From: Chitinophagaceae bacterium
Lineage (GTDB): Bacteria > Bacteroidota > Bacteroidia > Chitinophagales > Chitinophagaceae
Reading direction: 5' to 3'
DNA length: 12,106 nt
NCBI GenBank assembly: GCA_019747455.1
Contig: JAIEQT010000293.1
Span: 1-12,106 of the forward strand
Below the pieces are notes generated by a model. That model was not told where the DNA came from. It did not search any database and saw only the letters and a list, made by a program, of their open reading frames with translations. Both the position numbers and the translations under genes were made by a program. Below are positions 1-7,393 of this stretch, one piece after another; within the stretch, counting starts at the first letter, position 1; each line of letters starts with the position of its first letter.

Positions 1-1566
1 AGTAAAACCTCGGTACATGCACGGCATTACTACAGATCGTGCGCCAATTTGCTTAGCGTGCCTAGGCATGAAATCAAAACCTCTATCCAGATTTTTTACG
101 GTTGGATTCCTATCTATTTTACCGTCTGGAGAGAGTGTTTGATCTGTTAATACAGTAGTTCGCTTGTCTTGCATGTTAAATAAAAAGTGCAATTGCGCTC
201 CTGCATTTACCAATCCATACCCAATATAATTATCAGTATTATCATCGTACTGAGATTTTCTTATCACATTGCTCCATTCCATTTTTCCATCTGGTTCAAA
301 CGAAATAATGGCAATGTTATCTGCGTAATATCTCGTAATATTATTATTGTTTCCGAATGAGTTAAAACCATTTCCCCAACCATATCCGCCATAGCTTCCC
401 CAAGGATATAACCCAATAGGAGAATTCCAAGCGTAAAAGTCGAGCGGCCCCCCCATCATACCAAAACCGCCATAGGGGCTAATAAAAGGAGATCGGTTCA
501 TATAATCCCATCTATTAAAAGAGTTACCCCTCGAAGTAACATAAGCTGATTCTGCAATAATCATAAAACCACCATCTTTTCGTAGAATAATATTTTTTAA
601 ATAAAATTCATTGAAAGCGGCTTTTAAATTCTCTTCAGCCCTAACCTCCTCCCTAAATTCATTACTGAATGTGGTAGTACTATTCAATAATTGCTTATTT
701 GTTTCTCTATCCCACAATACATAGTATAAACCATCTACATTCCCTTTACGCATCTTACTAAAAAAAGAGCAGATAAGATAATGCTTGTTTTTATTATCAA
801 TTTTTACTCTGGTATCATCTAAAAAAATATTGGCCACTTTTACTTCTGAAATATCCGGTGAAATACGCCCGGCCTTTCTTATCACCAGGCTCACTTTCGT
901 GATATTATCATTTTGTCCGGTTCCTGACTCTCTCAAACAAATAAGGGTTCCTTCATTATCTATTCCGAATTCTCCCAAAAAGTCGTTTCTTTCAGGCATA
1001 GCAATCGGCATTCTAACTTTCTCTATTAATTGTAGTTCTTTATCAAACAAACTAGAAGTTACAATATGTTCCTTATCACTTTTTGTACTGATTTTCAAAG
1101 CCATGATACGCTGCTTATCTTCACTAAATAAGTAGGTATATATCCTACTACTAACGGTATAGTTGATGCCATTGGTAGTATCTAATTGTATGGGATCACC
1201 TATTTTCTTACCATTTCCATCAACTTTAGCAGCCATCGCATACACCACATTTTTAAGTTGGTATTGATAGAATAAGTACATAAAGTCTCCATAATTCAAG
1301 AACTCGGTACTAAGCACTTTAGCTCTTTCAGGGAAGAAGTCGACTTTTACTTTTTCGATCAACTTCATATCGGTATTGTAAACCGAAAACTGATGAATGT
1401 CGCGCGTGTTCTTATGAATCAGCACATTTCCCCCTACCTTACCGATAATCTCGAAACTGAGGGTACGCGGGTCATCTCTATCAGGATCAGAAATAACTAT
1501 CTCTTGAGCTTTCAGGCCACTGTTAATCAGTAATATACCTATCAGGCAATAAAAAAAATGCTTCAT
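1..1566 (-). CDS. Exported protein of unknown function, C terminus beyond left edge
   Basis: An uninterrupted reading frame of 522 codons starts at ATG 1566-1564 on the minus strand and is still open at base 1, so the C terminus is missing. Residues 1-20 form a typical signal peptide (Lys-His, then a hydrophobic run, ending GLKA before Gln21), so the product is exported. The mature part is rich in short beta-strand-like stretches with recurring patterns such as LIEKVKV (69-75) and LIEKVRM (180-186), which suggests a beta-propeller-like fold; this is inference. Residues about 364-409 are a low-complexity loop rich in Gly, Trp, Tyr and Asn, ending in a run of four Asn. I see no catalytic motif, lipobox or known domain signature. 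The gene is divergent from kup and is probably expressed alone from the shared spacer. I do not recognise the family. The reading frame and export are well supported. Confidence 0.85.
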   Translation of the reverse strand, partial: MKHFFYCLIGILLINSGLKAQEIVISDPDRDDPRTLSFEIIGKVGGNVLIHKNTRDIHQFSVYNTDMKLIEKVKVDFFPERAKVLSTEFLNYGDFMYLFYQYQLKNVVYAMAAKVDGNGKKIGDPIQLDTTNGINYTVSSRIYTYLFSEDKQRIMALKISTKSDKEHIVTSSLFDKELQLIEKVRMPIAMPERNDFLGEFGIDNEGTLICLRESGTGQNDNITKVSLVIRKAGRISPDISEVKVANIFLDDTRVKIDNKNKHYLICSFFSKMRKGNVDGLYYVLWDRETNKQLLNSTTTFSNEFREEVRAEENLKAAFNEFYLKNIILRKDGGFMIIAESAYVTSRGNSFNRWDYMNRSPFISPYGGFGMMGGPLDFYAWNSPIGLYPWGSYGGYGWGNGFNSFGNNNNITRYYADNIAIISFEPDGKMEWSNVIRKSQYDDNTDNYIGYGLVNAGAQLHFLFNMQDKRTTVLTDQTLSPDGKIDRNPTVKNLDRGFDFMPRHAKQIGARSVVMPCMYRGFT

Positions 1567-1588
1567 TGGGGCAAGTTCTTTGTCGCCA

Positions 1589-1596
1589 TAAAGGTA
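1589..1596 (-). promoter_or_regulatory. Possible -7 element for the exported-protein gene
   Basis: On the minus strand this reads TACCTTTA, seven of eight positions of the Bacteroidota -7 element TAnnTTTG. It lies 22 bases upstream of the ATG at 1566. I see no convincing -33 TTTG at the usual spacing, so the call is weak. Confidence 0.25.
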
Positions 1597-1632
1597 CACC
1601 AATGATGTTTATGCTGGTATTCAATTTACACA

Positions 1633-1640
1633 TACATTTG
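1633..1640 (+). promoter_or_regulatory. Candidate -7 promoter element for kup
   Basis: TACATTTG is a full match to the Bacteroidota primary sigma -7 element TAnnTTTG. A poor -33 candidate, TTTA, sits at 1608-1611 with a 21-base spacer. Transcription would begin near 1645, downstream of the ATG codons at 1602, 1605 and 1611 and about 20 bases before the GTG at 1665. If real, this element decides the start of kup. Evidence is sequence match only. Confidence 0.4.
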
Positions 1641-1664
1641 TTAAGGATATTAACTACAGTTCGC

Positions 1665-3650
1665 GTGGGTAAAAACTTCAACAAAGCCAGTACTGCCGGC
1701 TTCATCATTGCACTAGGTATCATTTATGGCGATATCGGAACCTCTCCACTTTATGTTCTGAATGAAATTATTGCCGAAAAAGCTATTTCGGAAAGTTTGA
1801 TTGTTGGGGCATTATCTTGTATTATCTGGACCCTCACCCTGCAAACAACCGTTAAATATGTGATCCTAACCTTAAAAGCAGATAATAGAGGAGAAGGCGG
1901 TATTTTTAGTTTATATGCGTTAGTGAGAAGAAGAAGAAAATGGCTGGTTATTCCTGCCATGCTGGGGGGTGCTGCTTTGTTGGCTGATGGTATCATTACC
2001 CCACCTATCACCGTTACCTCTGCTATTGAGGGGCTCCGGCAATTACCAACTTTAAAAAATATTCATCAGAATACCATTATCACTATAGTTCTTAGCATTA
2101 TCACCATATTATTTGTAGTACAGCAATTCGGAACAGCCTCTATAGGTAAGTTTTTTGGACCGATGATGACACTCTGGTTCACCATGCTGGCTATTTTAGG
2201 GTGCTCTCACCTATTGGATGATATTCATGTTTTCAAAGCGTTGAGTCCACACTACGCTATCGAATTGCTCACCACCTACCCTAAAGGTTTCTGGTTATTA
2301 GGAGCTGTGTTTTTATGTACTACCGGTGCCGAAGCATTATATAGTGATTTAGGACATTGTGGCCGAGGTAATATTCGCGTGTCGTGGATATTTGTGAAAA
2401 TCTGTTTGATCCTTAATTATTTGGGGCAGGGAGCCTGGCTCATGGCTAATTATAAGAATCAAATTATCCCACCTCAAATGATGGCAGATGGGTTTAATCC
2501 CTTTATAGGTATCATGCCTGCCTGGTTTAAATTAGCAGGTATTATCATTGCAACGATCGCTGCAGTAATTGCAAGCCAGGCATTAATCTCAGGCTCTTTT
2601 ACTTTGATCAGCGAAGCCATGCGTTTGAACCTATGGCCCAAAATGAAAATTAATTATCCTACAGAAGAAAAAGGGCAATTATATATTCCAGGAATCAGTT
2701 TACTACTTTATGTTGGATGTGTTGGCATTGTGCTCTATTTCCAAAAATCAGCAAACATGGGAGCAGCTTATGGTTTAGCGATTACCATTTGTATGATCAG
2801 TACGTCCATTTTATTTGCTAACTACCTGGTAAGCAAAAGGGTTTTTCCCGGTTGGATTTATTTATATTTATTGGTATATCTCGCGATAGAATCTTCTTTC
2901 CTTATCGCTAATCTGCAAAAATTTCTTCATGGCGGTTATGTAACGCTGATAGTAGGTGGCGCTTTATTTGCCGTAATGTATGTATGGTTCCGAAGCCGTA
3001 AAATTAAAAATAGATATGTAGAATTCGTTCGTTTAGAACATTATATACACATGATCCAGGAATTGAGTAATGATAAAACAATCCCAAAATACGCTACGCA
3101 CCTCGTGTATATGACCAGTGCCAACAATCCCAATGAAATAGAACATAAAATCATTTATTCCATTTTAAATAAAAAACCAAAAAGAGCAGATATATACTGG
3201 TTTGTGCATGTAGATGTAGTAGATGATCCATACACTTGTGAATACTCCGTAGAACATATTATCCCAAATGATATTATTCGGGTTGAATTTAAAGTTGGTT
3301 TTAGAGTGGAGCAGCGTATTAATCTCATGTTTAGAAAAGTGGTTGAAGAATTAGTAAAGAATAAAGAAGTGAATATTACCAGCCGTTATGAGAGTTTAGA
3401 AAAAAATAATATTGTTGGCGACTTCCAATTTATAGTACTAGAGAAATACCTTAGTCAGGATAATGAACTGCCTATAATTGAAAGAATTATTATGAAAATT
3501 TACTTCTGGCTTAAAGAAATTTCTTTAGGTGAAGAACGTGGTTTTGGTCTTGACCCAAGCAATGTAACAGTTGAAAAATTTCCATTAATAGTAGCTCCTG
3601 TTTCTAAATTAAACCTAAAAAGGGTTTTTCCGGAAGAAGGTTATAACTAA
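1665..3650 (+). CDS. kup: Kup-type potassium uptake transporter
   Basis: Low-affinity K+ (probably K+/H+ symport) transporter of the KUP/HAK/KT family in the inner membrane. With the GTG start at 1665 the protein has 661 residues, close to the roughly 620-660 usual for bacterial Kup. The family signature GDIGTSPLY is at residues 22-30, and TGAEALYSDLGH near 219-230 matches the second conserved block. About twelve hydrophobic segments fill residues 9-443; the rest is the soluble C-terminal cytoplasmic domain. The same frame stays open back to a TTG at 1566 and has ATG codons at 1602, 1605 and 1611. Those starts would add a hydrophobic extension absent from the family, and they lie upstream of the candidate promoter at 1633-1640, so I prefer 1665. 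The gene is divergent from the exported-protein gene and lies 54 bases before the first alpha/beta hydrolase. The identity is very secure; the start is moderately secure. Confidence 0.96.
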   Translation: MGKNFNKASTAGFIIALGIIYGDIGTSPLYVLNEIIAEKAISESLIVGALSCIIWTLTLQTTVKYVILTLKADNRGEGGIFSLYALVRRRRKWLVIPAMLGGAALLADGIITPPITVTSAIEGLRQLPTLKNIHQNTIITIVLSIITILFVVQQFGTASIGKFFGPMMTLWFTMLAILGCSHLLDDIHVFKALSPHYAIELLTTYPKGFWLLGAVFLCTTGAEALYSDLGHCGRGNIRVSWIFVKICLILNYLGQGAWLMANYKNQIIPPQMMADGFNPFIGIMPAWFKLAGIIIATIAAVIASQALISGSFTLISEAMRLNLWPKMKINYPTEEKGQLYIPGISLLLYVGCVGIVLYFQKSANMGAAYGLAITICMISTSILFANYLVSKRVFPGWIYLYLLVYLAIESSFLIANLQKFLHGGYVTLIVGGALFAVMYVWFRSRKIKNRYVEFVRLEHYIHMIQELSNDKTIPKYATHLVYMTSANNPNEIEHKIIYSILNKKPKRADIYWFVHVDVVDDPYTCEYSVEHIIPNDIIRVEFKVGFRVEQRINLMFRKVVEELVKNKEVNITSRYESLEKNNIVGDFQFIVLEKYLSQDNELPIIERIIMKIYFWLKEISLGEERGFGLDPSNVTVEKFPLIVAPVSKLNLKRVFPEEGYN

Positions 3651-3704
3651 ACTTGGTAATCCTTATAAAAAAGCAGAACTTAACGGGCAGCAAAAACGGC
3701 GTGC

Positions 3705-4493
3705 TTGTCAACTACCATTATCTATATTATCCTAGGCTATTTAGCCATCATACTCATTGCCTATCTAGTGCAAGAGAAATTAATTTTCAAACCGGAGAAG
3801 CTACCGCAAAACTTTGAATATAAATATGATGCCCCTTTTGAGGAACTTTTTTTTGATATTGCTCCCGGGGTTCGCATTAATGGCTTGCATTTCTATGTGC
3901 CGGAGCCTAAGGGTTTGATTTTATATTTTCATGGAAACTCCAGAAGTATTAAAGGCTGGGCTAAATATGCGCGCGATTTTTACCGCTATCAATATGATGT
4001 TGTATTGGTAGATTATAGAGGGTTTGGTAAAAGTACCGGCAAGCGAAGTGAGAAAGAAATGTTGGCAGATATGCAGTATGTATATGATCATCTAAAAAGT
4101 AAATACGTTGAAGATCATATATTGGTATATGGAAGAAGTTTAGGAAGTGGATTTGCTACAAAAGTAGCTGCCGACAATAATCCTCGATATCTTATTTTGG
4201 ATGCCCCTTATTTTAGTTTTTTAAGAGTGGCGAAGCGATATACACCTTTTATTCCGCATAAACTTACCCTTCGTTTTAAGTTACAGACCGATCAATGGAT
4301 ACAAAAAGTAAAATGCCATACCTATATTATTCACGGAACTAAAGATTGGCTCATACCCATTAAACATAGCCAAAGTTTACGCGCTTTCAATCCACATAAA
4401 ATTACGCTGATCACGATACACGGAGGCGGACATAATAACCTGCCTTCTTTCCCCGAGTATCATAACTTTATTCGAGATATATTGAAGTATTGA
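3705..4493 (+). CDS. Membrane-anchored alpha/beta hydrolase, first of tandem pair
   Basis: A 262-residue serine hydrolase of the alpha/beta fold, resembling the ABHD12/ABHD13 (BEM46-like) group. Residues 4-22 form a hydrophobic N-terminal helix followed by VQEKLIF, which suggests a single membrane anchor. The oxyanion-side HGN motif is at 76-78. The predicted triad is Ser145 in GRSLGSG, Asp214 in GTKDWL and His243 in GGGHNN. The substrate cannot be read from sequence; family members act on lipids, esters or peptides. The start is a TTG at 3705, because no ATG or GTG in this frame would keep the hydrophobic N terminus seen in the neighbouring paralog. I see no TAnnTTTG match in the 54 bases after kup, so read-through from kup is possible. 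The next gene, 20 bases on, is a paralog with the same architecture. Fold and triad are secure; substrate unknown. Confidence 0.88.
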   Translation: MSTTIIYIILGYLAIILIAYLVQEKLIFKPEKLPQNFEYKYDAPFEELFFDIAPGVRINGLHFYVPEPKGLILYFHGNSRSIKGWAKYARDFYRYQYDVVLVDYRGFGKSTGKRSEKEMLADMQYVYDHLKSKYVEDHILVYGRSLGSGFATKVAADNNPRYLILDAPYFSFLRVAKRYTPFIPHKLTLRFKLQTDQWIQKVKCHTYIIHGTKDWLIPIKHSQSLRAFNPHKITLITIHGGGHNNLPSFPEYHNFIRDILKY

Positions 4494-4509
4494 CAAACAC
4501 TTACCTTTG
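4482..4509 (+). promoter_or_regulatory. Candidate promoter for the second alpha/beta hydrolase
   Basis: TTG at 4482-4484 and a perfect TAnnTTTG match (TACCTTTG, 4502-4509) are separated by 17 bases, fitting Bacteroidota -33/-7 promoters. The -33 part lies inside the last codons of the preceding gene. Only four bases separate the -7 element from the GTG start, so the transcript would be nearly leaderless. Confidence 0.4.
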
Positions 4510-4513
4510 ATAA

Positions 4514-5314
4514 GTGAAAAATAAACTTCTTTTAAGTTTAAAAGTTATATTGATACTCTACGCTTTAATAGGTATCATTTTTTATTCTTTTCAGCGAAAA
4601 TTTTTATTCCAAGCTACGGCAATTCCAAGTGATAGTACTTATACATTTCAGACTCCTTATAAAGAGCAGTATATTCAATTCGATTCAGCTACAAAGCTTG
4701 ATATTATTCAATTTCAGCCCGTTGATACCCCCAGCGGAATTGTATTGTATTTCCATGGAAACAGAGATAATATTGGCCACTATGCGCAATTTGCGCCGAA
4801 TTTTACCAAAATGGGATATGAAACCTGGATGATCGACTACCCGGGCTATGGAAAATCTACCGGTGAACTAACGGAGGATGGATTGTATGAATTGGCATTA
4901 CAATTATATAAATTGGCCCGTAAAAAATATGAGCCGAATGAAATCATCATTTATGGTAAATCTATTGGTACCGGTATTGCTACGCAACTGGCATCCATCC
5001 GCGATTGTAAGCAACTCATTTTAGAAACACCTTATTATAGCATCCCCAGTATGCTACATAATTATTTATGGATGTATCCTCTACATCAATTGCTTCATTA
5101 TAAACTTCCAACTCACGCCTATCTACCAAAAGTAACAGCTCCTGTAACTATTTTTCATGGTACAGCAGACGAGCTTATTAACTATAAGAATGCCCTTGCA
5201 TTAAAAAAGTTATTAAAACCAACAGATCATTTTATCACAATTGAAGGTGGTAAACATAATAATTTGAATGAATTTCCTTTGATGCAAGTGACATTGAAGG
5301 AATTGTTAAAATAA
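4514..5314 (+). CDS. Membrane-anchored alpha/beta hydrolase, second of tandem pair
   Basis: A 266-residue paralog of the preceding gene product with the same order of elements. Residues 5-25 form a hydrophobic anchor helix. HGN is at 81-83. The predicted triad is Ser150 in GKSIGTG, Asp219 in GTADEL and His248 in GGKHNN. Conserved stretches shared with the neighbour include DYxGxGKSTG, the nucleophile elbow and the final HNNLxxFP block, but the overall sequences have diverged, so the duplication is not recent. The start is a GTG at 4514; a TTG at 4550 is possible but would shorten the anchor. A candidate promoter overlaps the end of the first hydrolase, so the gene may have its own transcript. 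It converges on the S66 carboxypeptidase genes with a repeat between them. The active site points outward only if the anchor is N-in, which is likely. Substrate unknown. Confidence 0.88.
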   Translation: MKNKLLLSLKVILILYALIGIIFYSFQRKFLFQATAIPSDSTYTFQTPYKEQYIQFDSATKLDIIQFQPVDTPSGIVLYFHGNRDNIGHYAQFAPNFTKMGYETWMIDYPGYGKSTGELTEDGLYELALQLYKLARKKYEPNEIIIYGKSIGTGIATQLASIRDCKQLILETPYYSIPSMLHNYLWMYPLHQLLHYKLPTHAYLPKVTAPVTIFHGTADELINYKNALALKKLLKPTDHFITIEGGKHNNLNEFPLMQVTLKELLK

Positions 5315-5330
5315 ATACGTTTACTTTAAA

Positions 5331-5389
5331 CGCAAAGGCGCAAAGGCACTAAGAAGGAACCAATTCTTTGCGGCTTAGCGACTTGGCGA
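5331..5389. repeat. Inverted repeat of 8-bp units between convergent genes, possible terminator
   Basis: The left arm holds three octamers: CGCAAAGG (5331-5338), CGCAAAGG (5339-5346) and CACTAAGA (5347-5354). The right arm holds three octamers in inverse orientation: CTTTGCGG (5366-5373), CTTAGCGA (5374-5381) and CTTGGCGA (5382-5389). The arms pair as an imperfect hairpin with 17 of 23 matches around a loop of about a dozen bases. It is GC-richer than its surroundings and fills nearly the whole gap between two converging genes, touching the stop codon at 5390. It may act as a bidirectional terminator or be a dispersed REP-like element; there is no clear T-tract next to the stem. Confidence 0.7.
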
Positions 5390-6295
5390 TTACATTTCTT
5401 TTAACGTAACGCGTTTCCCAACCTCTAAAGCCACAGTGGCTCCAACCTTCAATGGCACATTCTCAGCACCATGACTTACAGGAAAACCAAAACAAATAGG
5501 AAAGTGATACTCCTCTGTTAATCGAAGTACCATTTCCGCCACCGTTTCGCCAAATACGCGGGGATTATCTTTTAAATCCGTAAAACCACCAATGATGAGT
5601 CCGGCTAAGTTTTTTAAAACGCCAGCCCTCTGCAATTGTAACAACATTCGATCTATATGATAGAGATATTCTCCTAAATCTTCTATAAACAAAATTTTAC
5701 CTTTTGTTTTATACGCAGAATCAGTACCTAATAAATGTACAATGAGTGATAAATTTCCTCCTATTAACTCGCCTATCGCTTTTCCCTTTTTATTAACCTT
5801 ATTTCCTTTTAGCTTATACATCATACCGTGCCCCTTTAAAACCTTACGGATCATATCAACATAATCCGCTTGCAAAGGATCGTTGAAAGCATTAGCCATA
5901 GAAGCATGTAAAGTAGTAATGCCAACGTTTCGATTAATATGGGCATGTAATACCGTGATATCGCTAAAACCAATAATCCATTTGGGAGTTTTTCTAAGTT
6001 TTTTAAAATCTAATTCATCAATAATTCTACTCACACCATAGCCCCCTCTACCGCATAGTATGGCTTTGATGGAAGAGTCATCTAACATAGCTTGCAATTC
6101 ATCTCTTCTTTCTTCATCTGAACCACTAAAATAATTTTTAGATTTACTACCCACTGTTTTTCCCACCATCACTTCAAATCCCCAATCCTGTAAAGTTTTG
6201 ATACATTTTTCTACTTTCTTAGCTTCCATATAACCTGCTGGGCATGTAATGCCTATGGTATCACCTTTTTTAAGGTACGGAGGAATACGATTCAT
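5390..6295 (-). CDS. Cytoplasmic S66-family LD-carboxypeptidase
   Basis: A 301-residue member of peptidase family S66 (LdcA/MccF type). These serine enzymes cleave the L,D bond before the terminal D-Ala of murein tetrapeptides during peptidoglycan recycling, or cleave microcin C-like peptide adenylates. The predicted Ser-Glu-His triad is Ser111 in GFSDIT, Glu205 in FIEDLGE and His275 in FPVSHG. The conserved GRGGYG loop is at 82-87. Length matches the roughly 300 residues of the family. There is no signal peptide: the protein begins MNRIPPYLKKGD, directly at the catalytic domain, so it should be cytoplasmic. The ATG lies three bases after the stop of the upstream paralog, so the two are translated from one message. 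Family assignment is very secure. LdcA-like rather than MccF-like function is inference from the absence of any microcin genes nearby. Confidence 0.93.
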   Translation of the reverse strand: MNRIPPYLKKGDTIGITCPAGYMEAKKVEKCIKTLQDWGFEVMVGKTVGSKSKNYFSGSDEERRDELQAMLDDSSIKAILCGRGGYGVSRIIDELDFKKLRKTPKWIIGFSDITVLHAHINRNVGITTLHASMANAFNDPLQADYVDMIRKVLKGHGMMYKLKGNKVNKKGKAIGELIGGNLSLIVHLLGTDSAYKTKGKILFIEDLGEYLYHIDRMLLQLQRAGVLKNLAGLIIGGFTDLKDNPRVFGETVAEMVLRLTEEYHFPICFGFPVSHGAENVPLKVGATVALEVGKRVTLKEM

Positions 6296-6298
6296 CTA

Positions 6299-7315
6299 TT
6301 ATTTTATTTCAGTTAAACTAGATTGTTCTTGTGTTACCACTAATTGATGTTGCACACCACATTTTAAAGCTACATTATTCTTTTGGTGCCCTACCGGAAA
6401 ATCAAAACAAACCGGGTAATTAAAAGCTCCTACTTTTTCCATCACAATACTATACACATCTTTACCAAAAGGAGAATCGGGCGTATCAGGTTTAATACTT
6501 GTAAAACTACCTACGATCAAGCCTTGTAGCTTATTGAGTTTACCCGATCTCAGTAAATTACAAAACATTCGATCGATATTATATAATGGTTCACTCACAT
6601 CTTCAACGAATAATATTTTGCCGGCTGTATCCGGAGAAGAAATTGAGCCCGACATATTCTCTAATATCTTCAGGTTACCACCAATTAATTCTCCTTTTGC
6701 CTCTCCTACCCTATTGAAAGTTGAAGAGGCAATCGAATAGTACAAAGGTTCTCCTAATAAAGCTTTACGAATAGTATCTAACGCAGCCATTTGAACAGGA
6801 TCAGCCCCTGAAATATCTTTGGGAAAAGAACCACACATTTTTGAATGGATGCTGGCCGTTTTACATACCCGATTCAAATGTGCATGAAAAACAGTAATAT
6901 CACTAAAGCCAATGATCCATTTAGGCTTTTTTTTAAAGTTGGTAAAATCCAATAAATCAATCATTCTGACCGAGCCATAACCACCGGTTGCACACATAAT
7001 GGCCTTTATTGCTTCATTATCAAGCATAGCTTGAAAGTCCTTTGCTCTTTCCTCATCTGTACCCCCAAAAGTATTATTTCTTTTACCTACCGTTTCTCCC
7101 AAAATAACGGTAAACCCCCATTGCTGCAGTTGAAATACTGCAGGTGCTACATCTTCTTTAGTGGCAAAACCAGCAGGACAAACAATACCAATCGTATCAC
7201 CGGCTTTAAGATCCGGCGGTATTGTTAGCTTATTCTTTTTGGATTGTGCACTTGCTTTAAAAGCCAATGGAATAAGTCCTAAACTACTCAATTGTATAAA
7301 AGATTTCCGCTCCAT
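6299..7315 (-). CDS. Exported S66-family LD-carboxypeptidase, paralog of its neighbour
   Basis: A 338-residue S66 serine carboxypeptidase with the triad Ser138 in GFSDIT, Glu238 in FVEDVSE and His310 in FPVGHQ. Unlike its downstream paralog it carries an N-terminal signal peptide: MERKSFIQ, a hydrophobic run, then FKASAQS with likely cleavage after Ala23. The RKSFIQ start resembles a Tat motif with Arg-Lys in place of Arg-Arg, although Sec export is also possible. It should act outside the cytoplasm on murein peptides. The frame is open back to 7402, but that extension is unlike an export signal and would overlap metG; the ATG at 7315 gives a clean signal peptide and follows a promoter-like element by four bases. 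One oddity: the usual RGGYG loop reads CATGGYG (108-114), with Thr in place of the Arg seen in the neighbour. It is first in a two-gene operon. Confidence 0.92.
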   Translation of the reverse strand: MERKSFIQLSSLGLIPLAFKASAQSKKNKLTIPPDLKAGDTIGIVCPAGFATKEDVAPAVFQLQQWGFTVILGETVGKRNNTFGGTDEERAKDFQAMLDNEAIKAIMCATGGYGSVRMIDLLDFTNFKKKPKWIIGFSDITVFHAHLNRVCKTASIHSKMCGSFPKDISGADPVQMAALDTIRKALLGEPLYYSIASSTFNRVGEAKGELIGGNLKILENMSGSISSPDTAGKILFVEDVSEPLYNIDRMFCNLLRSGKLNKLQGLIVGSFTSIKPDTPDSPFGKDVYSIVMEKVGAFNYPVCFDFPVGHQKNNVALKCGVQHQLVVTQEQSSLTEIK

Positions 7316-7319
7316 AACC

Positions 7320-7350
7320 CAAAGTACTAAATGCCTATTATTTACCCAAA
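7320..7350 (-). promoter_or_regulatory. Candidate promoter for the S66 carboxypeptidase operon
   Basis: Read on the minus strand, TTTG at 7350-7347 is followed after 20 bases by TACTTTG at 7326-7320. This resembles the Bacteroidota -33 TTTG / -7 TAnnTTTG pair, with one base missing from the -7 element. The ATG at 7315 follows four bases later, the same spacing seen at the second alpha/beta hydrolase. Confidence 0.35.
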
Positions 7351-7393
7351 AAGGGTTGTTAACGTGGCTTTGCTTATTTTTACAGCCCAGATT

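Noticed and set aside
364..481. Glycine-rich coding region considered as a nucleotide tandem repeat
   Set aside because: Glycine and aromatic residues recur in the protein, but the underlying bases have no regular unit.
785..1135. Open plus-strand frame of 116 codons
   Set aside because: It lies antisense within the exported-protein gene, whose own frame is continuous with a signal peptide. The plus-strand translation shows no domain or promoter.
1751..2011. Open minus-strand frame of 86 codons within kup
   Set aside because: It is fully antisense to conserved Kup membrane segments and has no recognisable features.
4629..4832. Open plus-strand frame of 67 codons in a second frame of the hydrolase gene
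   Set aside because: It lies within the well-conserved hydrolase frame and encodes nothing recognisable.
7331..7393. N-terminal extension of MetG to ATG 7331
   Set aside because: The 21 added residues are not a MetG feature and overlap promoter-like sequence; ATG 7394 gives the normal N terminus.
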